DNA of 64,000 nucleotides from Microthrixaceae bacterium (GTDB taxonomy: Bacteria > Actinomycetota > Acidimicrobiia > Acidimicrobiales > Iamiaceae), in the NCBI GenBank assembly GCA_016702505.1, contig JADJDU010000008.1, positions 1 through 64,000 on the forward strand. The letters run 5' to 3'. The notes under the pieces were generated by a model that made no database searches, was not told the origin of the DNA, and worked only from the letters and a program-made list of their open reading frames with translations. Both the position numbers and the translations under genes were made by a program. Below, in pieces: positions 25,119 to 32,747 of this stretch; position 1 is the stretch's first letter; the number at the start of each line of letters is the position of its first letter.

Positions 25119-26805
25119 TGCTCGCCTGGCTCGCGCCTTCGATCCACAGACCGATCAGCGGGTGGCCGGTGACCAGGCGCTGAGATGGGGGATCGCCGGC
25201 GGGTAGGTCCGGCCCGAGGACGCCGTGGATGTTGGGAGCCATGGCAACGGCCCAGGGTTGGAAGAACAGGTAGATGTTGTAGGCCTGTTCACCCAATCGG
25301 CGGTTGACCGCCTCGTAGGCTTCACGCCGAGCCTTCTCTGATGAGACCGTTCGTCCTTCGTTCAGGTTGTCGTCGATCGCTTGATCTTGGAAGCCGTTGA
25401 AGTTGACGATGCTGGCCCCGCTCCACCAGATCTGGTTGGAATCGGGGTCATCTCCGGGTTGGTTGCGGAAGTACATCATGTCGAAGTCCTTGTCGATGGC
25501 CCTCTGGATCAGGTCGACCTGTTCCTCCACCTCGACTGTGACCGTGAACCCCGCCTTTTCGAGCATCTCCTTGGCCAGGATCGAGATCCCAAGGGTCGAG
25601 GGGTTGTTGGTCGACACCAGCGTGAAGGCGGTGTCGCCTCCGGAGGCCTTGAGCTTGTCGACGTAGGCCTTGGCCGCTGCGGGGTCGTATTTGGGAAACC
25701 CGTTGTCCTTCAGGTGGCCGAGGACCTCGCTGGCGAACGGTCCGCTGGCCAGTTCGGGGAAACCAAAGTTCGATATCTCGTTGAGCTTCTCTCGGTCGAT
25801 CGCCTGTGCGGCTGCGACCCGAGTTGCCTGCTCGCTGAAGGGCCCTCGGGTGGTGTTGAGCATGAAGTACGCGGTCTCGGTGTATTCATCGCTGACGATC
25901 ATGTTGGCCGCTCGGTCCGAGCTCAAACGGGTCAGGTTGCGGGCGATGTCAGCCGATGCACTGGAGTGCATGATGTTGATTTCGCCGCTCCGCAGCGCTG
26001 CCACTCGACTTCCGTCGCTGGAGATGGGTCGGAAGTCGATCGAATCCACGTAGGGGTATGGCTTGCCATCAGGGGCCTTCAACCAGTACTTGTCGTTGCG
26101 GATCAGCTTGACGCTCTGGCCCTGCTGCCAATCGTTGAGCTTGAACGGCCCGGTGCCGATGGGCTTGAGGCCACAGTCTTCCTTGCTGGCATCGAGTTGA
26201 GCCTGGGCAACGATTCCGATGCGGCCTGAGCTGTACAGGGCGGCGGGGAATGCCACCCATGGAACCTTCGTCTTGACCTGCACAGACAGGTCGCCGACGA
26301 CTTCGACCGACTCGATGTCCTCGAACACGAAGGCGATGAGGAGCGCGGCCCGCGAGGAGTACTTTCCGCGGTACGCGTCGAGGTTGTTCTTCAGGACCTC
26401 GGCGGTGAGCTTGCTTCCGTCGTGGAAGGTGATGCCTGGGCGAAGCTCGATGGTCCAGGTCTTGAAGTCGTCGCTGGCCTCGACAGATTTGGCCAGGTAG
26501 GGGGAGTAGCGCCCGTCGCCATCCGGTACCACTAAGGGGTCGAAGATCGCCCTGGCGATCTGGATGCCAGAGATGGCCAATTGGGCCTCTGGCAGACAGA
26601 AGGTGGTGGTGTCGGCCTCGAGGCCGTATACGAGCTGTCCGCCACGGGTCGGCTTGACGTCGGGGTTGAAGCCGCTCTCCACCGGATCTGCGCTCAGGTC
26701 GGGAACGTCGACATTGGCCCCGTCTGATCCTCCACCACCGCAGGACGTAAGAAGCAGAGGTACGACGGCGATGACCCCGAAAGCGGACCTGGCGATACGA
26801 CCCAT
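25108..26805 (-). CDS. ABC transporter substrate-binding lipoprotein (family 5, oligopeptide/dipeptide type)
   Basis: 565 residues with signal peptide and lipobox LLLTSC, then a Gly-rich linker. RGGQLVYGLEADTTTF, then FDPLVVPDGDGRYSPYLAKS, then WTIELRPGITFHDGSKLTAEVL is the family 5 pattern; YFMLNTTRGPF and the C-terminal YNIYLFFQPWAVAMAPNIHG also fit. AAGGAAGG lies 8 bases before ATG 26805. No permease or ATPase gene is adjacent, so it is an orphan binding protein. The ligand cannot be predicted. Confidence 0.92.
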   Translation of the reverse strand: MGRIARSAFGVIAVVPLLLTSCGGGGSDGANVDVPDLSADPVESGFNPDVKPTRGGQLVYGLEADTTTFCLPEAQLAISGIQIARAIFDPLVVPDGDGRYSPYLAKSVEASDDFKTWTIELRPGITFHDGSKLTAEVLKNNLDAYRGKYSSRAALLIAFVFEDIESVEVVGDLSVQVKTKVPWVAFPAALYSSGRIGIVAQAQLDASKEDCGLKPIGTGPFKLNDWQQGQSVKLIRNDKYWLKAPDGKPYPYVDSIDFRPISSDGSRVAALRSGEINIMHSSASADIARNLTRLSSDRAANMIVSDEYTETAYFMLNTTRGPFSEQATRVAAAQAIDREKLNEISNFGFPELASGPFASEVLGHLKDNGFPKYDPAAAKAYVDKLKASGGDTAFTLVSTNNPSTLGISILAKEMLEKAGFTVTVEVEEQVDLIQRAIDKDFDMMYFRNQPGDDPDSNQIWWSGASIVNFNGFQDQAIDDNLNEGRTVSSEKARREAYEAVNRRLGEQAYNIYLFFQPWAVAMAPNIHGVLGPDLPAGDPPSQRLVTGHPLIGLWIEGASQASTAE

Positions 26806-26960
26806 TTCTCAGCCTTCCTTGGCGAGGAGCGTTCTCGGACTGTTCCCGATCGTTGGGTTCGGCCTACCTGAAGTCGTTTTGAGGGATTTTCATCCATCTG
26901 GGCCGAAAGGCCCATGTTGGTTCGAGGTGTGCAGGAACCTAGGCCCCGGGCTGATCGGGT

Positions 26961-27875
26961 TCAGCGTTTGGATGGCATCAGGGCGCTCAGCGCGGTGATT
27001 GCACCGCCGGCGATCGTCACATAGAAGCCGAAAGCGCTGGAGACCTCGAAGCTGGTCGGAGCCTGGTCTGTGACCACCTGGGCCAGAGACATCCAGTCTC
27101 GTACCAGGAGTGCGATCACCACCAGGCCTGACACGACGGCCAGGACCCTGGCCACCTTTCGTGTAGCAGGCCCGAACGACATGACACCCACGAATAGGGC
27201 CAGGGCTCCTAGTGCGAGGAGTGCATACGGATCTGGAGAATCAAAGGTCAACAGACTGCCGTCTGGTAGCAGGAAGCCCTTGCTGCCGCTGGTGAGGTCC
27301 CACCCACTGAGTCCAGCATCGGAGAGGTTGTTCGTGACCCAAGGAAGGAAGGTGCCGACGAGCGTGAGGACGCCCCCAATAAGAGCCAGGATCGCGCCGG
27401 CCGGAGAACCTCCCGCATTTGGTGACGAGGCTGGTGCGGTCGCAGGGGGCGGGAAACCAGCCCCGGTCACGGCGGTGGGCGGCGCCGGCGGGGCAGGCGG
27501 TGTTGTCGTGAGTGCCTGGGCGGCGTGAACCCACGCGGGCACGTTGGTCTCGGTGGGTGGCCCACCTGGGGTCTGGGCTTGCGTCGGGGTGGCGGGCTCG
27601 GTCGGTGTCTGGGCCCAAGGGCTGTTCGGGTCGTCGGCGGGTTGCCATGGCATCGAACCGGTCGGTGACGGTTCTGCGGGTGGCGGCGGAGGTGTGACCG
27701 ACGTAGGAGGAGCTTGGAACGCCTGAGTGGGGTCGGTTGGCATCGGTCCGCCGACCACGGTCGGATCGGGTAGTGGCGGCGGAGCAGGCGTGAGCTTCGT
27801 GCCGCAGTTGGTGCAGAACGCCGCCGCTGCAGGCAGCGACGCCGCGCAGGTGGGGCAGGTGGTGGTCTCAGTCAC
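26961..27875 (-). CDS. zinc-ribbon, proline-rich, four-helix membrane protein
   Basis: 304 residues from GTG 27875 (GAGGAGG 5 bases upstream). A zinc ribbon (Cys7, Cys10, Cys21, Cys24) is followed by about 110 residues of Pro/Thr-rich linker and then a membrane domain with four helices (AGAILALIGGVLTLVGTFLPW, ALLALGALALFVGVMSF, RVLAVVSGLVVIALLV, FGFYVTIAGGAITALSAL). The arrangement of ribbon plus linker resembles the protein at 5937, but the C-terminal domain differs. Function unknown; the ribbon is cytoplasmic by the positive-inside expectation. Confidence 0.8.
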   Translation of the reverse strand: MTETTTCPTCAASLPAAAAFCTNCGTKLTPAPPPLPDPTVVGGPMPTDPTQAFQAPPTSVTPPPPPAEPSPTGSMPWQPADDPNSPWAQTPTEPATPTQAQTPGGPPTETNVPAWVHAAQALTTTPPAPPAPPTAVTGAGFPPPATAPASSPNAGGSPAGAILALIGGVLTLVGTFLPWVTNNLSDAGLSGWDLTSGSKGFLLPDGSLLTFDSPDPYALLALGALALFVGVMSFGPATRKVARVLAVVSGLVVIALLVRDWMSLAQVVTDQAPTSFEVSSAFGFYVTIAGGAITALSALMPSKR

Positions 27876-28012
27876 TGGGGCCTCCTCGACGGCTCGGACG
27901 GGAAACAGTTTGCCTGCTGGAGCCCGGGCCGGGGGCGACCCTGGCCGGTTGGGTGTCCATCGGGCTAGGCCGTGACGCGAACCGGAGGTGGTCCGTCGGC
28001 ACGGCCCAAAAG

Positions 28013-28048
28013 TGAAGTAGCCACCGGCCGGAGCCGGTGGCTACTTCA
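28013..28048 (-). terminator. terminator of the cold-shock gene
   Basis: Perfect 16-bp stem (28013-28028 with 28033-28048) and a four-base loop. On the minus strand it is followed by CTTTT. It lies 21 bases after the cold-shock stop. Confidence 0.88.
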
Positions 28049-28068
28049 GGCTTGTCGAACGTTGTCGG

Positions 28069-28269
28069 TCAGACGACCCGCACGTTCTGTGCCTCGTCGC
28101 CCTTGCGGCCGGGGGCGATGTCGAACTTGACGTTCTGGCCCTCTTCGAGCGTCTTGTAGCCGGAGCCCTGGATGTTGGAGAAGTGGACGAAAACGTCTGC
28201 GCCCTCTTCTCGGGTGATGAATCCGTAGCCCTTCTCGGCGTTGAAGAACTTCACGGTGCCAGTTGCCAA
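28069..28269 (-). CDS. cspA: cold-shock protein, CspA family
   Basis: 66 residues from a TTG at 28269 (AGAGAGAAATG upstream gives a ribosome site). The single-strand nucleic-acid motifs KFFNAEKGYGFI (RNP1) and VFVHFS (RNP2) are intact, and length and TGTVKFF start match the family exactly, so the longer frame to 28374 is not used. It is an RNA chaperone for cold or stress adaptation. Followed by a strong terminator. Confidence 0.95.
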   Translation of the reverse strand: MATGTVKFFNAEKGYGFITREEGADVFVHFSNIQGSGYKTLEEGQNVKFDIAPGRKGDEAQNVRVV

Positions 28270-28399
28270 TGCATTTCTCTCTCTGTGTTTGAGACTCTCC
28301 GTACGAGGGCCTCGTATCCCAGAGCGTACAAGGCTGCCGCTGGTCGCGCCTTCTATTGTGCTGATGGGCCCCATCGGGCATCTAGAGTGTCCCGGTCAC

Positions 28400-28471
28400 G
28401 GTGGCGTGGCCGAGTGGCTTAGGCAAGGGCCTGCAAAGCCCTGTACCCGGGTTCGATTCCCGGCGCCACCT
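28400..28471 (+). tRNA. tRNA-Cys(GCA)
   Basis: 72-base cloverleaf: acceptor GGTGGCG with CGCCACC, D arm TGGCCGAGTGGCTTAGGCA, anticodon stem-loop GGGCCTGCAAAGCCC exposing GCA, T arm CCCGGGTTCGATTCCCGG. No encoded CCA; no integration into this tRNA is seen. Confidence 0.96.
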
Positions 28472-28474
28472 CCA

Positions 28475-28515
28475 CGTTGGAGGGTCGGAACCTGTGAAGG
28501 TCCGGCCCTCCAACG
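28475..28515 (+). terminator. terminator after tRNA-Cys
   Basis: CGTTGGAGGGTCGGA...TCCGGCCCTCCAACG, a long stem with one bulge, four bases after the tRNA. Confidence 0.75.
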
Positions 28516-28583
28516 GCTTGCCGGCCCGCCGACGGCCTCGGTGCGTCAACGAGTTCGCAAGACGTCTCCCAGTCTCGATCCTG

Positions 28584-28650
28584 GCCTAGGACCCGAGCGG
28601 ATAGGTCCAGTCGTCGTCGCGACCAGGTTGATCAGACCGCAATCGGCTCG
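28584..28650 (+). repeat. R1 dispersed repeat, partial copy
   Basis: CCTAGGACCCGAGCGGATAG, then GTCGTCGTCGC and GGTTGATCAGACCG; the right half is missing. Confidence 0.75.
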
Positions 28651-28713
28651 CATTCTTTCGGTCTCGGACAGTGGTCGCTGGTGTCGCCCGGCACGTGCCT
28701 AGCCTGGGCCGCC

Positions 28714-29457
28714 ATGTCGGTCGACCTGGTGGTGGTGGCGCTCGCCGCGTTCGGCTGCGGTGTGGTCAACTCGATGGCCGGCGGCGGATCCCTTCTGTTG
28801 TTCCCGGCGCTGACTGCGACTGGCATGGGTGCGTTGGCGGCCAACGTCACCAACTCGGTCATCACCCTTCCTGGTTACGTCGGTGGTGTTGTCGGATTTC
28901 GGGGCGAGGTCCTCGAGGAACGCCGTCGCATCCCCCCGCTGGTGGCGGCAACGGTGGCCGGTTCCACACTCGGGTGCAGCCTGTTGCTTGCCACGTCGGA
29001 GGCTTCGTTCGACATCGTCGTCCCTGTACTTCTCGGGGTTGCCAGCGTTCTGATCGCACTCCAGCCCAGGGTGGTTGCCTCCGTTGGTGCCGGTGTCGTC
29101 GGACGGAGTCGCTGGGCCGCGCCAGCGGGCGTGCTTGGGGCCACCGTCTACGGCGGATATTTCGGTGCTGGCCTCGGCGTGTTGCTGCTGGCGGTACTGG
29201 GCGTCACCATCGATGCTCCCTTCCATCGGCTCAACGCGATCAAGGCGGCGTTGTCGGTTGCCGATGCCACCGTCAGCCTCGTTGTCTTCGGACTGTTCGG
29301 TCCGGTCGAGTGGTGGGCGGTAGCGGTGGGGGCTCCAGCCACCCTGGTAGGCGGCTATGTGGGAGCCCGGGTCTCGGGACTGGTTAGCGAGGCCGTGTTG
29401 CGTCGGGTGGTGGTGGTCTTCGGGGCCACCGCTGCGGTGGTCTTCGCTCTCACCTGA
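28714..29457 (+). CDS. TauE/SafE-family membrane permease
   Basis: About 247 residues and 7-8 membrane segments. CGVVNSMAGGGSLLLFPAL near the N terminus and YGGYFGAGLGVLLLAVLGV in the middle are the two repeats of the TauE/SafE signature (GxxxGxGG, YGGFFGAGxG). Members export sulfite or organosulfonate-derived anions; the real substrate is not indicated here. ATG 28714 is preferred over 28681, whose extra residues do not fit a membrane start. No sulfonate genes are nearby. Confidence 0.9.
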   Translation: MSVDLVVVALAAFGCGVVNSMAGGGSLLLFPALTATGMGALAANVTNSVITLPGYVGGVVGFRGEVLEERRRIPPLVAATVAGSTLGCSLLLATSEASFDIVVPVLLGVASVLIALQPRVVASVGAGVVGRSRWAAPAGVLGATVYGGYFGAGLGVLLLAVLGVTIDAPFHRLNAIKAALSVADATVSLVVFGLFGPVEWWAVAVGAPATLVGGYVGARVSGLVSEAVLRRVVVVFGATAAVVFALT

Positions 29458-29508
29458 GGTCGTCGAGAAGGCGGGCGGGGAGCCATGCAGCGACGACGAC
29501 CAGACTTA

Positions 29509-29623
29509 TGAGGTGCGCCGATAGGCGGACCGACCCATAAGCACGGCATGGCTAAACCGAGGCGAAGCCTCGGTCTGATCACCTTCGCAGCGACGACGAC
29601 TGGACCTATCCGCTCGGGTCCAT
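29509..29623 (-). repeat. R1 dispersed repeat, full-length copy
   Basis: GATAGGCGGACCGACCC, AAGCACGGCATGG, hairpin ACCGAGGCGAAGCCTCGGT, and GGACCTATCCGCTCGGGTCC at the far end. A short extra fragment (CGACGACGACCAGACTTATG) lies just before it at 29491. It fills the gap between convergent genes. Confidence 0.85.
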
Positions 29624-29636
29624 AGCCGTGAGGACC

Positions 29637-30044
29637 TTAGGGAGCCGAAGTGGTGGCACCCTCCTCGGCGGTGGGGTTTGACGCCTGAGGCTGCGTGGAG
29701 TCGGTGGAGTCGGTCTGCGGCGGAACGTTCGATGTCTGTGATGTCGTGGTAGCTGTGCCTTCGGCGACCACGCACTCTCGAGCCGCCTCGGTGTAGTCGA
29801 TGAGGGTCTGGCCCTCGGGCAGGCCGGACTCACGATCCAGAGCTGCCATAAGTTGGCTGTCGAACCTGTCGAGCATGCAGTCCACCTGTTCATCGGTGAA
29901 CGACAGCAGTAGGCGGCGTTCCACCCGCTCGCGTCGTTGCTCGGCCGGCGTCTTCTCCTTCTCGCTGCAGCCGGTGAGCAGAGCAGGAACGGCAAGCACG
30001 GCGACGGCGGTTGCAGTAAGTCGGAGGAGAGCGGGTTTGGGCAC
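29637..30044 (-). CDS. putative lipoprotein
   Basis: About 135 residues from GTG 30044 (GGAG 7 bases upstream). Signal peptide LLRLTATAVAVLAVPALLTGC gives the lipidated Cys; a short helical region follows (AEQRRERVERRLLLSFTDEQVDCMLDRFDSQL) with a pair of Cys (CMLD, ECVV), then a Thr/Ser/Pro-rich tail. No family recognised. Confidence 0.7.
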   Translation of the reverse strand: MPKPALLRLTATAVAVLAVPALLTGCSEKEKTPAEQRRERVERRLLLSFTDEQVDCMLDRFDSQLMAALDRESGLPEGQTLIDYTEAARECVVAEGTATTTSQTSNVPPQTDSTDSTQPQASNPTAEEGATTSAP

Positions 30045-30199
30045 GATGAGACTCCGGTCGGACACGGTTCGTGGCACCTCGATACTTCCACGTTCGTCGC
30101 GCGGACCGAGGTCATGGCGGCCCGGTTTGCGTTCGCTGGGCTGGTCGACTGGACTTGATGGGCACCAATCCGCCAACTTCTGGGGGTCGAGGCAGGCTC

Positions 30200-30868
30200 A
30201 TGGCTATCGACATCGAGACCAAAGACTGCACAGCACTAGGCGATGCCGAGTTGGCTGACCTAGCGGACCTGTGTGCCGATGGGCCGAGCCGTTATGAGGT
30301 CGGAGTGCTCTCCAAGGCCAAGGACTCCTGGGTACTGGTGACGCTCGCTCGCGAGAACGACCGCATCAAGGGGTTCTCGTTCAGCACCCTGGAGCGCATC
30401 GGCGGTACGCCGAGCGTGATAATCGGGTTGGCTTCGGTCAAGCGCACCGCCAAGCGGGACACGGTGTTGCGGGCCATGGTCACCGACCAGCTGCGTCGGG
30501 CCGTGCTCGCGTTCCCAGACGAGGACGTGTTGGTCGGCACGAGGCTGCCGTCGGTGTCGGGTTACGACGCCTTCCGCAACCTGACAGACATCGTGCCGAG
30601 GCCCGGCTACGTGGCCACCGGCGAGGAGCGGGCGTGGGGCCGCCGTCTGGCCAAGCGTTTCGGCATCGAAACGGCCCGCTACGACGAGCGTTCCTTCATC
30701 ATTCGCGGCGATGGGGCCTATCCGGAGTCGCTAGACCATGAGTCGCTGCGTCCCGAGAAGCTCGACCCCGGATACGCCGACTTCTTCGTGAAGGTGAACG
30801 CCAACCGAGGCGATGCTCTCATCGCTTTCGGCTGGGCCATGGCCGACGACCTCCTGAAGTTGGCCTGA
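30200..30868 (+). CDS. conserved hypothetical protein, acetyltransferase-like size
   Basis: 222 residues, soluble, no signal peptide. ATG 30200 begins MAIDIETKDCTALGDAELADL. Strands such as SWVLVTLARENDRIKGFSFS and TPSVIIGLASVKRTAKRDTV followed by LRAMVTDQLRRAVLAFP suggest a GNAT-like alpha/beta fold, but the acetyl-CoA loop is not clear, so I do not assign it. It stands alone between opposite-strand neighbours and R1-rich gaps. Confidence 0.65.
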   Translation: MAIDIETKDCTALGDAELADLADLCADGPSRYEVGVLSKAKDSWVLVTLARENDRIKGFSFSTLERIGGTPSVIIGLASVKRTAKRDTVLRAMVTDQLRRAVLAFPDEDVLVGTRLPSVSGYDAFRNLTDIVPRPGYVATGEERAWGRRLAKRFGIETARYDERSFIIRGDGAYPESLDHESLRPEKLDPGYADFFVKVNANRGDALIAFGWAMADDLLKLA

Positions 30869-30984
30869 CCCGCGGCATGCCAGCGGCGGAGCGGGTGGGC
30901 GTTGGTTCGTCTTCCCGTCCCAGATCGGCCCGATGGTCAGGTCTTGTGCCGAACCGGTCGGGCTGATGGTCAGGTGAAGTAGCG

Positions 30985-31590
30985 ATGGAGCTGCGACAGG
31001 CGGTTCGGGCTCGGTCGATGGTGAGGTCGTTCCGACCCGATGCCTTGGCTGACGGGATGGTCGATGATCTTTGCGACATCGCTCGCCGGGCTCCGTCAGC
31101 GGGTAACACCCAGGCTTGTGAGTTCTTGGTGCTCGACTCCGAAGCTGCGGTGGGAAGGTACTGGGATGTGACGCTGCCAGAACCGCGGCGGTCGGGTTTC
31201 AGGTGGCCCGGACTGTTGTTGGCACCGGTGCTGGTGGTGGTGGTGGTACGGCCCAACTCCTATGTCGAGCGGTACTCCGAGCCAGACAAGGCCCGCACCG
31301 GACTGGGTGAGGGTGTCGAACGCTGGTCAGTGCCCTATTGGTGGGTAGATGCCGGGGCGGTGGCACAGAACCTGTTGCTGGCCGCGGTCGACGCCAGCCT
31401 GGGGGCATGTCTGTTCGGCTTGTTCGAACACGAGGCCGCGGTGGCTCGCCAGTTCAACATCCCGAGTGATCGCCGCCTGGTAGCCACCATCGCCATCGGC
31501 CACCGCTCCGACGATGACATCGAGCGGGGGAGATCGGCGCAGCGTCCGCGAAGTCCATTGGGAGAGGTCCTCCACCGAGGCCACTGGTAG
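30985..31590 (+). CDS. nitroreductase-family flavoprotein
   Basis: 201 residues. Motifs of the FMN-binding nitroreductase fold: ARSMVRSFRPD near the start, APSAGNTQACEFLVL, then DAGAVAQNLLLAAVDASLGACLFGLF and LVATIAIGHRSDDD. It probably reduces a quinone, nitro or flavin-type substrate with NAD(P)H. Substrate not predictable. ATG 30985 follows CAGGTGAAG. Confidence 0.88.
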   Translation: MELRQAVRARSMVRSFRPDALADGMVDDLCDIARRAPSAGNTQACEFLVLDSEAAVGRYWDVTLPEPRRSGFRWPGLLLAPVLVVVVVRPNSYVERYSEPDKARTGLGEGVERWSVPYWWVDAGAVAQNLLLAAVDASLGACLFGLFEHEAAVARQFNIPSDRRLVATIAIGHRSDDDIERGRSAQRPRSPLGEVLHRGHW

Positions 31591-31615
31591 ACCGCCCACC
31601 CATCGATGGATCCAG

Positions 31616-31731
31616 GCCTAGGACGCGAGCGGACAGGTCCGGCCGTCGTCGCTGCGAGGTTGATCAGACCGAGGCTTTGCCTCGGTTCAGCCATGCCGTG
31701 CTTGTGGGTTGGCTCGCCTGATGGCCTCCCC
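31616..31731 (+). repeat. R1 dispersed repeat, full-length copy
   Basis: Flanked on the left by TGGATCCAGG, then CCTAGGACGCGAGCGG, GGTTGATCAGACCG, hairpin CGAGGCTTTGCCTCG, CATGCCGTGCTTGTGGGT and GGCTCGCCTGATGG. This copy is the best guide to the consensus. Confidence 0.85.
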
Positions 31732-31756
31732 ACCTTGGCGAGATGCGAATCGCTAG

Positions 31757-31863
31757 TGGTGATGACAACTATTCGGATCATCGATAGTGACGATCACCAC
31801 ATGACAAAAGGGTTACGGTTTCCTCCGCAACCTGTCACACTGCCTTCACCCGGAGGTAACCGG
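31757..31863 (+). promoter_or_regulatory. structured leader upstream of the Rpf-like gene
   Basis: An outer inverted repeat GTGGTGAT (31757) / ATCACCAC (31793) encloses ACTAT / ATAGT. A second stem can form between GGTTAC-CCTCCG (about 31811-31826) and CGGAGGTAACC. No named riboswitch is recognised; an operator or RNA switch controlling the cell-wall enzyme is possible. Confidence 0.4.
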
Positions 31864-31917
31864 CGTGGGCGAGTGACGTCCCCGGCCCTCCATCGCTCGA
31901 AGAAGGAGCCCCACCCC

Positions 31918-32667
31918 ATGAAGCGACGCACCGCGTCATCTGACCAACCCCCGAGTACCGCCGGCACGTTCATCGAACGTGCCACCCGGCGTCCAGCCCG
32001 GATCGGTGCCCTTGCCATTGCGCTCACGGCCCTCGCGGCGCCGATGGTCGCTGCCCAGCCCGCGGCGGCGCCCGTGTCGACGAGGCAGGCGAGCCAGCGC
32101 GCCGCCGGCTCCCAGAACCAGGTCACCGAGGACGGCGCCCTCGAGGTCGTCGGCCGAGTGGCTGGCTTCGCCGCCGCCGGATCGGCCGAACAGGCCGAGG
32201 CTTCGGCCCGCTGGCTCAGCGCTTCGATTACCTCCACCCAGGCCGCCAAGGCCGAGCAGGCTCGCCTGGCCGCCGAGGAGGAAGCGGCCCGCCAGGCAGC
32301 AGCGGCCCAAGCCGAACTGGCTCGGCGCGAAGCTGAGGCCAAGGCCCAGGAGCAAGCGGCTCGGCAGGCCTCCCGTGACGCCGCCCGCGAGGCCGAGGCC
32401 CGGCCCCAGGTTGCGCCGCCGGTAGACAGCGGCAGCGTCTGGGATGCGCTCGCCGGTTGTGAATCCGGTGGGAACTGGGCGATCAACACCGGCAACGGCT
32501 ACTACGGCGGTCTCCAGTTCTCGTTGTCGTCGTGGCAAGCCGTCGGTGGTGTGGGCTATCCCCACGAAGCCTCCCGAGAGACCCAGATCGCAATGGGTGA
32601 ACGCCTTCGAGCCAGCGGAGGCTGGGGACACTGGCCCGCCTGTTCCCGCAAACTCGGCCTGCGCTGA
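31918..32667 (+). CDS. resuscitation-promoting-factor-like transglycosylase
   Basis: 249 residues from ATG 31918 (AAGGAG upstream). A signal sequence (ARIGALAIALTALAAPMVAAQ) is followed by an Ala/Glu/Arg-rich coiled coil (about residues 110-165) and the C-terminal Rpf domain: WDALAGCESGGNWAINTGNG, YYGGLQFSLSSWQAVGG, ASRETQIAMGERL and WGHWPACSRKLGL, with the catalytic Glu in CESGGNW. It should cleave peptidoglycan glycan strands at the cell surface, in growth or resuscitation. The leader upstream is highly structured. Confidence 0.92.
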   Translation: MKRRTASSDQPPSTAGTFIERATRRPARIGALAIALTALAAPMVAAQPAAAPVSTRQASQRAAGSQNQVTEDGALEVVGRVAGFAAAGSAEQAEASARWLSASITSTQAAKAEQARLAAEEEAARQAAAAQAELARREAEAKAQEQAARQASRDAAREAEARPQVAPPVDSGSVWDALAGCESGGNWAINTGNGYYGGLQFSLSSWQAVGGVGYPHEASRETQIAMGERLRASGGWGHWPACSRKLGLR

Positions 32668-32747
32668 TCGGAGGGGTCTCGGCCCCGAGCGCCAGACGCC
32701 GAGCGCTTTGGGCCTAGGCTACGTGACGTCGCTCCAGCGGGCTCGGG

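Noticed and set aside
28270..28374. N-terminal extension of the cold-shock protein
   Set aside because: Family members start at the TTG position (TGTVKFF); the extension has no conserved features.
31757..31917. c-di-AMP (ydaO-type) riboswitch upstream of the Rpf-like gene
   Set aside because: The conserved core sequences of that class are not visible; listed only as an unassigned structured leader.
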